From positions 558,001 to 622,000 of the forward strand of contig JAKUDP010000023.1 of assembly GCA_022570795.1 (NCBI GenBank): a stretch of 64,000 nt of DNA, written 5' to 3'. A program made the position numbers and the translations under genes. Under the pieces are notes generated by a model. That model had not been told where the DNA came from. It did no database searches and worked only from the letters and a program-made list of their open reading frames with translations. Shown here in pieces: positions 43,819 to 54,663 of this stretch (positions are counted from its first letter, which is position 1; each line of letters begins with the position of its first letter). The stretch comes from Sphaerulina vaccinii. Taxonomy: Eukaryota > Ascomycota > Dothideomycetes > Mycosphaerellales > Mycosphaerellaceae.

Positions 43819-45799
43819 TCAAAGCGATGTGATCCTAGGAGGATGAGCGCCATTTGGCACGATCTTCTTCGGTCGAAGATTGATCACAGACTCTAGTTCA
43901 CGAAGCATGTTGGTGTTCGCATCGCGCTGCGCACGCAACTCTTGCTGCTTAGCTCGTTGTTCGTGCATCTTCGTAATGCGTTCTTCGCGTGTGAGTGTAC
44001 TCGCACGCTGTCTCGGAAGAGCAACTGCTTCGAAGACCATCTCCTCCTCGTCAGAAGTAGTATTCAGACTTGAGCGATGACTTTTGTTGCCATTGAGAAC
44101 ATTGAGGGCATCTTCTGGTCCGTCCATGACCTCGTCAACAGCTGTGAGTCCTCCGAGGCTAGAAACGGGAGAGCGCAAGCCACTGGATGCCATGGAGATG
44201 CGTCTCTCGTGGCGTGAGATGTTCGTCTGCAAAGACTGTTTGCCGGCCTCCCAGGCTTGCAGCAGTTCTCGTAGATCTGCTCCAATGGCTTCATATTGTG
44301 CCATCAGTGTGGGTCCAAGGTCTGTCAGATCTTCAGACTGGTCAATTGAGTTGTTCGTTTCCTCACGCAAGATCTGCATCTTTGCCTGTAGTCCGCGAAT
44401 ACCAGTTCCCAGAGCACTAATCTTCCGTACTTGGCCACGCATCTTCTCCCGCTGTGGAGTGTGCGCAGCGTTAAACGCAGGCGATGGCATGCTGAACGAC
44501 TCCATCTCGGCCAGTATTTGCCGTATTCGTTCTGCGGATCCTGCTATAGCTTTGCTCAGCTCGGACATGCTATTGGTAGCTGCTCCCCATCTGGCGAAGT
44601 CCAGCTTCCCACCGTCTGCTTCCAAAGCCATGAGCGAACATAACAGTACTCTTCTGAGGACACCTGCCCTGTAGCTCAACACTCGCAACGACTTTAGCGA
44701 TTCTCCATCATCCTCTAGAACACGAAGTGCATCTGGTCCTGAAGCTTCGTCCGCATCCTGGCTGCTGATGTCGTAGACTTCGAAGTATCGGTCAATGTCA
44801 TCCGCTTCTATCAACGTTCGTAGAGATGTACGCGCGTGTATGCACGCCGGGATGGTGGTGGCGTATGCTTTGTGCAGCGCAGCCCGAAGCTTTGCACATC
44901 TCCTTGCGGTGCCACTTTCTTCTATCCTTGAAGCAGGCGGGAGAGGCGTGCTCAATCTGTATCCTTTGGAGACCAACTCAACCTCTTGTATGAATGACAA
45001 TGCTGAGCTGGAAGATAGCTCGAATGCTTGCCAGTTCGTTGTCAGTCCTGTTGCAGCATCCACTGCTTCGTGCCGGAGACTTTCCAGCCACTGCTTACGA
45101 AGATATCCGTACCCAGCAAACGCAGCCAACGCAACCGCGCCTAGCAGTAAGGCGGCTCTGCTCTTACTCACGCGGCGATTGCGAAGCCAGTCTAGGACAT
45201 ACACCACAGCAAATGCCACTGCCGCTGCTGACAATGCTCCAACGATACTCGCTGTGTCCTTCGCCTTGCTCGTCTCGTCTGACGAGCCATCTAGTCCAAG
45301 GCTGGTGGGCAGAGCAGCTGCAGGAGCTAGAGATCCATGATCCAGGTACTCATTCAGCAGCTGTGAAGCTACTATAGTATAGCGAAAATGCTCGAGAAAC
45401 CTCGCATTGTCCGAGGCTCCCAGCCTGGAGTTTACCGCCGATGACCACGCATGATGTGCTCGAGTGATTGCACTCCTCGGAGACTGCTTACCAGGCGGTG
45501 CAGGTAACAGCTGAGGTATCTTGACTCGTGGAAATGTTGCGTGCTTCGCTTTCGGTGCGAAGGATTGCTGGAAGGTGTCTGTATTGGAATCGTTCTCTGG
45601 TGTTCGTGGAAATCGTTCTTCGTTTTCGTTACTGTCGTTGTCGAACTCGAAAGTACCCTCGCCTGGAAACGAGGTCAGCTCTGTCTTTATACTCAAGTTC
45701 TGCTGCTGCTGCCCTAATACATCTCCTTATACCAGGATGGCTTTGAAACGAACCTTCTAGATATGCGGCGAGAGGACTGTCTCTATGAACTGTCTCCAT
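43819..45799 (-). CDS. Vezatin/Inp2-like membrane protein with peroxisomal myosin-binding motif
   Basis: Two exons: 45799-45754 and 45713-43819; 646 residues. Exon 1 gives METVHRDSPLAAYLEG, and exon 2 continues QQQQNLSIKTELTSFPGEGT. The short 40-bp intron with donor GTTCGT is the weakest part of the model, but the frame has no other in-frame start. Two hydrophobic segments (about 165-185, IVGALSAAAVAFAVVYVLDW; about 200-215, ALLLGAVALAAFAGYGYL) form a membrane hairpin. The downstream region (LSFIQEVELVSKGYRLSTPL, RRCAKLRAAL) resembles the vezatin/Inp2 myosin-binding family, which in yeast links peroxisomes to Myo2. The C-terminal coiled coil (STLTREERITKMHEQRAKQQ, then ELRAQRDANTNMLRELESVI) is typical of the filamentous-fungal members. 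Family assignment is from memory. Confidence 0.7.
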
Positions 45800-47883
45800 T
45801 CACCTGGCTACCTCAACATCACATGTTGGCATGCAGTTGTCTAGATACCTCCGTAGTATGCCGGTGGTTCAACTAATCGGAGAGTGAGATCCGCTATTCC
45901 GTGCTACTATGATGCGATGCTTGCTACGAAACGCAAGATAGATTGTCGGTGTTTCGAGATGGGCGAGGTGCGATGTGCGATGCGTGTGTATGCTGATGTC
46001 GATGTTGGAAGGATGCTTGTGGGACGTTCAGACTGAGGAGAACTGCGTCTGGACTGCGCGTGTGCTTTGTTGTCTTGCTCGAACTTTGTCACGCTCGCAG
46101 TCCGTCGAGCGTGTCTGATCGACCCCTGATGAGCTTTGACCGAAGTACGCTGTCATGTGCGACCGGCAGTCCTTGACTAAAATTACATCCACGTCTAGAA
46201 CATTTGTTCTCCCGCACGCGACCTGCATCCTCTCAAACGTCTTGTTGTTGTCCTACCTGGGTACCTGTCGTGTAGGAGCAGGACTACAGATGATGGCTGC
46301 CTTGACGCTTCGCCACACTCCCCGACGTACTGGATATTCGCCTAGGAACAGAAGCCACGGACCACGCCATAAGGTACTCCCTTCATGACGGTGCTGAGAA
46401 GAGCCGGCATGATCCTATATGGAGGTCGACCGGAATCCCGAACAACAACGACACGAGTCGGCAGTCACTTTGTTAATGAGGCTCTGCACGGTATTGCGCC
46501 GACAGAGAGGCTTGGTGCGCCGTCAAGGACGGAGTCGGTCGAATTGTGTCACCTGTCAGGACCGAATGGATGTGTATGATGTTGCCTGGCCCTCGAGGAT
46601 GGTTCGCAGATACTTACAGAGTCGACAACATGGGTGTCCTACCTTCATCATTCTGCAAGCCTTGGTGGCGCTTGTTCCGCAGGGTCGACATCTTGCTTAT
46701 GCAAGCTGGAAGCTGGGCGATAGCATCTGCACACCTGTCAGACCGAGCAATGATAAAGCAGACCTCGGTTTCGAGGAGTGACAAATCAAGAAGGACTGCA
46801 TCTGTATCGTCTACCCAGCAGAAAGACGACGACCAAGCCACGACACGCCTGTTGAGGTGTAGGATGGCCCTTCTGCAACCGATCGTTCAGATCATATCTA
46901 GGCGGTCCGCAGCATGGTGATGTAGATCACTACTGGCAGTACCCAGAGCATCCGACCCGCTACGCTTCACAATACTGACCTCAGAACATATCGTAGCTTT
47001 GGGCATGCTGAGCGCCGAGTGTCCGAGCAGACTAGCAATGCGCAACCTTCTATAACGAGGCACCAGGCCCCTGGCGATGCTTGTCTATGATGCTAACGTG
47101 GCTTGAAATGTAGATCTTAGCATTTTCACCTCATGCGTGCATTGCGGCGGAGCAGCCAGCCACTGTGCTGGAACGTTGTTCACGCGGCCTGAGACTAGGT
47201 AGGTACGAGAATCTAGGACCTATGAACTTACAGCTGAGTGAGTATCGTTCTCGATGTTTCAATCCCTAGTCTCCTTGCTGCCTGCTTGCTAATCGCCTGC
47301 CGTAGTATTCAAGGGACACCTCGCATTTACACGCAGATACATGTTCCCGAATGTTCTCACACGATCGCGCACTCCGAAGTATAGAAGCCAATCAGTGCAT
47401 AGACTACAAGTTCGACATGACTCTGGATCCTTACACTAGATTGGCTTGGCACAGAAATGTTAGCTTACGCCGACCTTGACGTCTGGAGTGATGGCACCTT
47501 GCTCTACCGTGCATGGAATCGGATGGGCCCTGGGGCGGTGTGCTGCATGTATCCGTTACTTCACAGACACGGTGGCAAAAGATCTCCTAGCCGATGCTCA
47601 CATATGGACTGCCTAGTCTACTTCGATGACAGCGTCCAGCTTCCTCATATGCTTCGCCGCCTTCAGCTATGCGCAACTATCCTGCTGAAAGAATCTCTCG
47701 TCGGCTACGACATCGTAGCGAGAACGAAATCCACACAGCAGTGGAGAAAGGCGTTATCTTACTGTCAAGCACACGCAGTCTAACGAACATTGGGTACTCA
47801 TATTGGCGTTGAGACATTGAAGCGTACATCAGAAGGAGGAGGTCGCGCCATCTGAGGTCACCACCCTGACCAGCTTCAAAGTC
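45800..47883. other. Gene-poor 2.1 kb
   Basis: No supported gene. Short plus-strand frames (46385-46579, 46419-46781, 47457-47783) show no family resemblance and no convincing splice partners. No transposon signature, terminal repeat or strong tandem repeat was seen. Confidence 0.4.
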
Positions 47884-48745
47884 ATGGACGAGGAACAGCG
47901 CATCACTATATGCAAGACAAGTTTGAACCAAGTCCTGGGTATATTGCGAGACCGTCCAGAAGAATGGCGCAACTACATTATCCTAGCAAGAACAATCATA
48001 ATTCACCTCAACGCAACCAGTTTCATGCGGAACCCCGATCGCGTTCAAGAACAAGTCTGGGCCGTTGCGATTCTACAACGGCTGGCATATGCAGATGTCG
48101 ACAGTGGAAGAGTCGACGACATCGCAAGGTGGTGCACAAATGGGTGGCTTGCGGTGCTGCAGAATCACCCAGACAACATAGCCGCACTGCAAGGTATTGG
48201 CCAAGCCTGGCTGGCGCGAGCACAGCCAATCCTGGCCTCGATACACTGTGAGGAAGGTGGTTCGTCGTCAAGTAGTAGCTCCGCGCGATCACGCCCCTCA
48301 CTGGAGAACAATGCAGACACCGACGCGAGCTGGCGCGAAGATGCTGAACGACGAGTTGGCACGTCGCGTTATGTTGAGGCTCGTGGCTACCTGCAGCCGG
48401 CAACAGACTATCTCGAGCAGGCTGTCGCAGCGGCGAGATCCCAGCAGGCACTGAGTGGAGAGTTGCTTGCAACTGTAAGCGTACCTCTTCATCATTTGGT
48501 CATGGATGTCAATTAAGTTACGACAGACTGCAGAGGCTTATATGTCATTGGGGAATGTCTCCTCACCGCGAGTCAACGAACGGCACTTCAGGAGAGCTAT
48601 TGAGTTACTGCGAGCAGCCGCGTCGATAGAAGGCTATAGCCTGAACCCGTATCTACAACAGTATGGACCAGTTCGGCCAGAGCGCAGAACACTGCTAACG
48701 CCTTGCAGATATCTCGATGAGTACGGACGCTATCTCGATGACTAG
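47884..48745 (+). CDS. Helical-repeat (TPR-like) protein of unknown function
   Basis: Three exons: 47884-48474, 48527-48660, 48709-48745; introns of 52 and 48 bp; 253 residues. The protein is almost all helix with paired helices of TPR type: WRNYIILARTIIIHLNATSF, VWAVAILQRLAYADVDSGRV, IARWCTNGWLAVLQNHPDNI followed by AALQGIGQAWLARAQ, a Ser-rich loop (about 123-150), then ARGYLQPATDYLEQAVAAAR, AEAYMSLGNVSSP and HFRRAIELLRAAASIEGYSL, ending YLDEYGRYLDD. Spacing of small and aromatic residues (L-A-x-A-Y, A-L-x-G-I-G-x-A-W) supports a helical scaffold. I do not recognise the family and assign no function. It looks fungal-specific. Confidence 0.75.
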
Positions 48746-49576
48746 TACGACCAAGCCGCCGCAGTTCGAAACTTGACATACTGTAACAACATGTACTATT
48801 AGGCGATGATCAGGAAACACATGAAGGACTATGATGGCACGAAGACATGGAGTATGGCGAGTCGAGCTCTGCAACAATGCAATGCAAACACGCAGCTAGA
48901 TGCCGAACATTCTGGCTCCTCTCTCCTCTCTGAACACTGCAAGCATAAGGCATGGCGCTCTGGGCATATTCACGGCATCGAGATGTGCACCACTCTGGGG
49001 GTCACAGACATCGTATTCAACCCATGTAGATTCTGAAACTATACTTGTAGATGTGGTATCGCAACTGACTGCACGTGCTGCCCTAACTACTTAGCATGGC
49101 TTTGGAGTTCCACTTGCATGTACTTCCTTGCACAGACTTGGCTGTGATAATAAATGTCTACATCGTCCTGTTGCGTCGTGCAGAATGATAACATGAAGGT
49201 AGGGAGTGAAGTTACCAGCCAAGCCAAAAGCTCGCCTCGTATCGGCGTCTGAACCTGAACCCTTCCACATCCTTGAACTTTCCTTTGGCATTGATAATTA
49301 CAAGACCACGACACCACAACCATCGCTATCGGTTCCAGTGATTGTCAGCAGCCTCGGGAAGCAGAAGACACAAGAGATCTTGACCCCCAGGGAAGCTATC
49401 ACCAAGAAGCCGAGCGGTCGCACGAAAGACATCGTAAGCTGCTCACCAGCCACGCTCGGCTTGCGCAAGAAGTCATCCGAGCATATCTGTACCCATCGGA
49501 CGTACCTCAGCGCCGGTCGAGCGACCATAGACCAGGTCCCCGGAACCATCGAGGGAAGAGGAGAGTCACCGCCACA
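48746..49576. other. Intergenic upstream of EMC6
   Basis: 831 bp with no supported gene. A 124-codon frame at 49206-49580 overlaps the EMC6 start by four bases and has no recognisable sequence; it is probably untranslated leader. Confidence 0.4.
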
Positions 49577-49963
49577 ATGATAGACGAACGCCAACTCCAA
49601 TTGAGCCCCATCGTGCCAGAAAGTGTCCAGCACAATGCACGAGTAAGAACCCAACTCTTCTCTCTACCTCAACTCACCACTAACGAGCATTCCTTACAGA
49701 CGATATCAAACATTCGCTCCCTAACAGCATCACTCTTCGGTGTTGCTGCTGGCACATTAGGACTTGAATCCTTTCCCGGTTTCATTTTCTACTTCATCGC
49801 CACGGCTGTGGTCACTGTTCTGATATTCGTGCTGAAAGCTGAGCAGAAGCCTGAAAAGTTCTTCTTCCAAGTTGTGAGCGATTTGTGGGTGGGAGACTTG
49901 TTTGGAGGATTGATGAGTTTTGTGTTGACTTGGACGTTGTTTTATGGGCTTTGTAAGGCTTGA
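49577..49963 (+). CDS. EMC6: ER membrane protein complex subunit 6
   Basis: Two exons: 49577-49642 and 49700-49963; 57-bp intron; 109 residues. The family pattern is clear: PESVQHNAR at the N-terminus, spliced to TISNIRSLTASLFGVAAGTL, then GLESFPGFIFYFIATAVVTV and, at the end, DLWVGDLFGGLMSFVLTWTL followed by FYGL. Three membrane helices are expected. EMC6 is a core subunit of the ER membrane complex, which inserts tail-anchored and multipass proteins. Length fits (about 100-115). The start gives a 12-residue polar leader before the conserved part. Confidence 0.93.
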   Translation: MIDERQLQLSPIVPESVQHNARVRTQLFSLPQLTTNEHSLQTISNIRSLTASLFGVAAGTLGLESFPGFIFYFIATAVVTVLIFVLKAEQKPEKFFFQVVSDLWVGDLFGGLMSFVLTWTLFYGLCKA

Positions 49964-50494
49964 GCGCGCAGTGCAGAGACGTACCGAGAAGCTATTGACT
50001 GGGAAGGGATTCAGAGTGTATGGAAATTATGCGAGACTGAGCGCATGCTAAGGGTATGCTATACTCCTATACCCCCCACGATCTCGCCAACAGCGGTCAG
50101 TCGGGAAGAGAGACGAAGTGCGGCTTCTGTCATGGTCACAAGTCTGAACACGCTCATTCGCACTGGGGAAGCTGGCCATGAACATGAGCAGGAGGCACTG
50201 CACTCGCCGGCCTCTCTCTGCGTAGTCAGGATAGCCCATAAGGCTACACAGGTCACATCCTGTACACCAGTAAATTGTCTCAGACATATCAACAGTCTAC
50301 CGTTGTGCCAAGATTGAATTGAACGCGAGCGCGTCGCGCAGAATTGAGGCGCGAGAAACAAAGTCAACTCGTCAACTTCCCCTCCACTTCTTCTTCCTTA
50401 CATACACAACTCACCAATCCTCGTGTACACAGTCCAGCTCAACCACAAAGGCACTTTCAAGCAGCTACCTTCGAAGAGTATACCACGGTCAACA
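49964..50494. other. Intergenic region with the PCNA promoter
   Basis: 531 bp; holds the EMC6 3' end and the PCNA promoter, including the MCB-like boxes listed separately. No gene supported. Confidence 0.45.
50323..50334. promoter_or_regulatory. Paired MCB-like ACGCG/CGCGT boxes upstream of PCNA
   Basis: ACGCG at 50323-50327 and its reverse CGCGT at 50330-50334 lie about 165 bp upstream of the PCNA start, in a locally CG-rich patch. In fungi, MBF binds ACGCGT-type MluI boxes and drives G1/S genes including PCNA. Regulation here is inferred. Confidence 0.4.
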
Positions 50495-51488
50495 GTACGT
50501 CTTTTCCTGCAACATGATTGAGGCAAAACTGACAGCTACACAGTGTTGGAAGCACGTCTCGAGCAGGCCGCCCTGCTGAAGAAGGTACACATAACAGAAT
50601 ACGACCAGCACACGCGTATACTTCGCTGACACGATGATGATCAGGTCGTTGATGCCATCAAGGATCTGGTGCAGGACTGCAACTTCGACTGCAATGACTC
50701 TGGCATCGCGCTCCAGGCCATGGACAACTCCCACGTCGCCCTCGTGTCCATGATGCTCAAGTCTGAGTCCTTCTCGCCCTTCCGATGCGACCGCAACATC
50801 GCTCTCGGCATTAACCTGACCTCGCTCACCAAAGTGCTACGATGCGCGCAGACGGAAGATATCCTGACGATGAAGGCGGAGGATGCGCCAGACGTGGTCA
50901 ACTTCACATTCGAGAGTGCGGAGAGCGACAGGATCAGCGAGTACGATATCAAGCTGATGGACATTGATCAAGAGCACTTGGGCATTCCAGACACTGAGTA
51001 CGCTGCCACGATTACTCTTCCCAGCTCAGAGTTCCAGCGCATCACAAGAGATCTGTCTGCGCTCTCAGAATCTGGTAAGTTCGACAGGTGAATGTGTTGA
51101 ATATCGCATACTGATACGCTGGCTAGTCTCGATCGAATGCACGAAGGACGGTGTCAGCTTCAAGTGCAATGGCGATATTGGAAACGGTTCAGTCACTCTT
51201 CGCTCGCACACCAACGTGGACAAGCCAGAGATGAACGTCGAGATCAACCTGACTGAGCCTGTGGCTCTCACCTTCTCTCTTAAGTACCTGATGAACTTCT
51301 GCAAGGCTAGCGGCCTGAGTGGGCAGGTCAAGTTGTGCTTGAGCAACGAGGTGCCTCTGCTCGTAGAGTACGGACTTAGCAACAACTCCTACTTGCGGTT
51401 CTACCTCGCACCGAAGGTAAGACTGACGAGAGAACTGATCAAATTACCATATGCTGACCAGGCCCTACAGATTGGTGACGAGGAGTAA
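50495..51488 (+). CDS. PCNA: Proliferating cell nuclear antigen, DNA sliding clamp
   Basis: Five exons: 50495 (one coding base), 50545-50585, 50645-51074, 51127-51416, 51471-51488; introns of 49, 59, 52 and 54 bp; 259 residues, the exact family length. The protein starts MLEARLEQAALLKKVVDAIK, then LVQDCNFDCNDSGIALQAMD, NSHVALVSMML, the interdomain connecting loop (about 118-134, KLMDIDQEHLGIPDTEY) that binds PIP-box partners, and ends LRFYLAPKIGDEE with an acidic tail. PCNA forms a homotrimeric ring that tethers replicative polymerases to DNA. The start codon is split: A is the last base of exon 1 and TG opens exon 2. The last exon encodes just IGDEE and stop. Confidence 0.95.
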
Positions 51489-51882
51489 GCAAAACATGCC
51501 ACGAGAAAGCACACAAGCATTGCATAAATAGGATCCTCACCTCTGCCACGATGTTGGCCACCGGCATACGGAGCTCCAAACGGGCAGTGGAGACGATCGA
51601 CGCACGAGACCACGTATAGCGAGATGTCATAGAGCATGATGTTGGACGGAATCGTGTACGAAGATGGCGTTATTATGGCAGCAGGGGCATAAGCATCAGA
51701 AGAATAGGCAAGCCATAGGCAGGTGGAAGCGGAAGAGCAAGAGCAGCCGACAGGCCGATCGACGATAACACCCACCCATGTCATTGTTGATTAGGATCTT
51801 GATACTTTTCGACAAACAAAACTACTCACATCCAAAAGAGTCACAATTTTTCGTCTTTACCTTTTGGAAAGCAGTAATAGCA
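51489..51882. other. Intergenic, PCNA 3' end to pyridoxal kinase
   Basis: 394 bp; nothing beyond a presumed terminator and promoter. Confidence 0.4.
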
Positions 51883-53170
51883 ATGGCCGACAATAGCAAT
51901 CTCGATGTCCCGGAGACTCACGTTCTGGCCATAGCCAGCCATGTGGGTGCTCTCTCCAGCTCTTCCAGGTGAGAACGATAAGCTAATGGCTGCAAAAGGT
52001 GACATCTGGGTGAGTTCTACAGCTCAATAATGCGCTGAGAAAGAGGCATGTGCTGAACATGTCCAAGCTACGTCGGTAACACCATGGCCACGTTCTGCAT
52101 GCAAACTCTAGGCTGTGAAGTCTCCGCCATACATACCGTGAACTACAGTACGACCGCAAGCTAGGCCAGTCCAATGCTAGTATGTGTTGGTTGAACAATC
52201 TCTAGGTAATCATGTCGCCTACCGCGCCTTCAAAGGCCGCAAATCCGAGCCCTCCGAAGTACGCGACATCTACGCCGGTCTCAAGGAAACCCTCCTCGAT
52301 GATTTCGATATGATGCTATCAGGCTACTGCCCTTCAGCGGCTCTGGTGGAAGAAGTCGGAAAGATTGCTCGAGAACAGAAACTTGCCAACAACACTAAGC
52401 CTGGCAAGTTCTTCTGGGTCTTAGATCCCGTAATGGGGGACAATGGCAGGATTTATGTTGCAGAGGATACTGTACCTGTTTACAAGAGTCTGTTGAAAGA
52501 TGCGGATTTGGTTTTGCCGAATCAGTTTGAAGCGGAATTGCTCAGTGGAGTGAAGATACACGATCTCGCATCTATGAGAGAAGCGATTGGGAAACTGCAT
52601 GAGGAGGGTGTACCGAATGTTATTGTCACAAGTATACGGTTGCCTCCAACTGCTGTGAGCACACCTGCAGCTGGACAGGAGGCTGGACAAGCGAAGTTGA
52701 GTGTCATTGGGAGTACAGCGACTTCGGATGGCAGGCCTCGACTATTTCGCATTACAGTACCTGCTCTGCCAGTCTTCTTCTCTGGTACAGGAGACATGTT
52801 CGCAGCTCTACTTGTGGCAAGGTTACGAGAAGCTGCGAAAGCTGCTGGAGTGCTCGACAAGCCTAGCTGGAAGAGTGAAGATCATGTCAAGGGTAATGAA
52901 TTACCGCTCGCGAAGGCTACGGAGAAGGTGTTGGCTAGTATGGGTGCGGTGCTGAAGGACACGGCGAGGCACTATGACTCTGTTGTGAAGTCCTTGAAAG
53001 AGCCCGGCCTAAACGAGGGTAAAGATGAAGCGGGAGAGGAAGCTAGAGCGAAAGAGGGGCATTTGAGGTTGACGAGGGCTGCTGAAGTGAAAGTCGTCAG
53101 AAACGCAGATGTGCTAAGGGCTCCGCCGGATCTGGAGTCGTTCAAAGCCGAGGAGGTTGTGGTGGATTAA
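51883..53170 (+). CDS. BUD16: Pyridoxal kinase
   Basis: Four exons: 51883-51942, 51999-52009 (an 11-nt microexon), 52068-52147, 52206-53170; introns of 56, 58 and 58 bp; 371 residues. Phosphorylates pyridoxal, pyridoxine and pyridoxamine with ATP in vitamin B6 salvage (ribokinase superfamily). Motifs: IASHVTSGYVGNTMATFCMQ with the substrate-binding Ser-His and Gly-Tyr-Val-Gly (this motif exists only when the microexon is used), NYSNHVAYRAFKG, FFWVLDPVMGDNGRIYV, LVLPNQFEAELLSG, VIVTSIRL, and the anion-hole/catalytic FFSGTGDMFAALLVARL, where GTGD contains the catalytic Asp. The Lys/Glu-rich segment near residue 330 is longer than in animals, as in other fungi. Both microexon-flanking introns have standard donors (GTGGGT, GTGAGT) and branch-like CTAAT/CTGAAC sites. 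Confidence 0.9.
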
Positions 53171-53996
53171 GAAGCAAGATGGTTCCAACATCAGCGTCTT
53201 CAGCCATGTTCCCTGTTGAGGTGGTATGTCACGGCAACAGCAGGTCTTGGTGATAGATGTTCACAGCGATCCTTTCGCCGACAATGCGAAGTCTTCTGAT
53301 TAGGGCATGGTTCTGGACGGTGCGCCGCGTTGCTCGAGGATGCTACTGAGCTCATACTAGGCGATCGAGAGTCGACACGATTAGATTCTCCAAGCGCGCA
53401 TCTGAGGGTCTAAAGATCTCTCCGTGCATCTGTTAGATACCTGCCTCCTGGCCCTTTGTGGTCTCTTTCCTCGGTATCCGTAATGGTGCCCATGGTCTTC
53501 GCTGTAGCTGAACGTCTTCATTATCAGCCGTTCCGTCTATTCAATCACTCCGCGGGCGTTTTCTCTTCCTCGGCTATCCTCTTCTTGCTCTCTGGCATCG
53601 TTCACGCCAGCCAATTGCAGTATCGACAGCAGGATGAAGTCTTCAATGTATACCGTGCCTTGAGCTGCGAGTCGCTCGAATACCGTACGTAAGAGATCTG
53701 TCTTAGTCAAATTTGGAGGCGGGCATGATCCCGTACTGTTGGTTGTACAGGATTCAAAATATCGACATTTCCGAGATATCGCTAATTCAGATTTTCGTGT
53801 ACTGTGCTCTCCGCCTTAGATCGATTGACGCAAAACTACTCAAACATTAGTCTGTGAGATAACAGAAGAGATTGGCCTATTCAGAATATCGGTCTTATAT
53901 ACACTCGTCGTCGTCCCAGTGGTTTCGGGCAACCCTAAGATTTGTGCCTGGAATAGCAACCTCCTTCACCCGTGCCTGCCAACCTCCCTTCTCGAA
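53171..53996. other. Convergent intergenic region
   Basis: 826 bp between the kinase (+) and a small minus-strand gene. No supported gene; the short frame at 53456-53692 has no recognisable sequence. Confidence 0.4.
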
Positions 53997-54404
53997 CTAC
54001 ACAGCAACCGTATCATCAAAATCGTAGATCGTCAACTTGATGTCCCCAAGCCCGTACTCTTCTGGCCAATCCGGCTCATTGAACTTAATTCGATCATCGA
54101 GCACCTTGACCGTGAACGCATTCTTCTCTCCATCGACACAACTCCAAGAGATTTGTGCCCTGTCCTTTCCATCGAGTTGAAGTTTAAACGAGCCAACATT
54201 GCGTTCGTTGTCACCAGAACTGCAAATCTGCGTGTCTTCGTCGTCATTGTCGACAGTCTTGCCATTCAGAGTATTGGCGTCGACACGATCTTCTATTACG
54301 TTGTCGAAGAAGAAACCATCGTCCATCTTTGCTTCTGAAATTGCGAAGGCTTCCAGTGAGGATTCGTGAGCGAGCTTGATTATGCACATGATTTCTGATG
54401 CCAT
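53997..54404 (-). CDS. Small acidic hypothetical protein
   Basis: Single exon, 135 residues, strongly acidic. It begins MASEIMCIIKLAHESSLEAF; the middle is DDEDTQICSSGDNERNVGSF and the end alternates hydrophobic and polar residues (LQLDGKDRAQISWSCVDG, AFTVKVLDDRIKF, DIKLTIYDFDDTVAV), which suggests a beta-sandwich. No signal peptide or membrane segment. I do not recognise a family. The antisense frame on the plus strand (53919-54338) is about equally long, so the strand choice rests on codon use and the folded-looking composition. It lies 260 bp after the esterase gene on the same strand. Confidence 0.5.
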   Translation of the reverse strand: MASEIMCIIKLAHESSLEAFAISEAKMDDGFFFDNVIEDRVDANTLNGKTVDNDDEDTQICSSGDNERNVGSFKLQLDGKDRAQISWSCVDGEKNAFTVKVLDDRIKFNEPDWPEEYGLGDIKLTIYDFDDTVAV

Positions 54405-54663
54405 GTCTGCTGACGGTATGGTAGTGGTATTAGGAGTCCCGGTATTGGTCCTGAGATGTTGGTGCTGCTGAGGAGAGCAAGGACCTGTCAGTTAGACTGT
54501 TGCATCATCTTATACGCAGTGTAAAACTCCTTGTTTGAGCCTTCGTCATAGTCCAGCTCGCAGTTCGTAACATGAGCAAGTATGCTAAGCTCAAATCGGA
54601 TACTGCACTTTGACTTAGTCATGTATAGCTCCATGAGCTTGACGGTATTCTTGAATCCCTTGT

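Noticed and set aside
49206..49580. 124-codon frame before EMC6
   Set aside because: Overlaps the EMC6 start and shows no homology-like pattern; probably leader sequence.
53919..54338. Plus-strand frame antisense to the small acidic protein
   Set aside because: No family resemblance; the minus-strand frame has a more protein-like composition.
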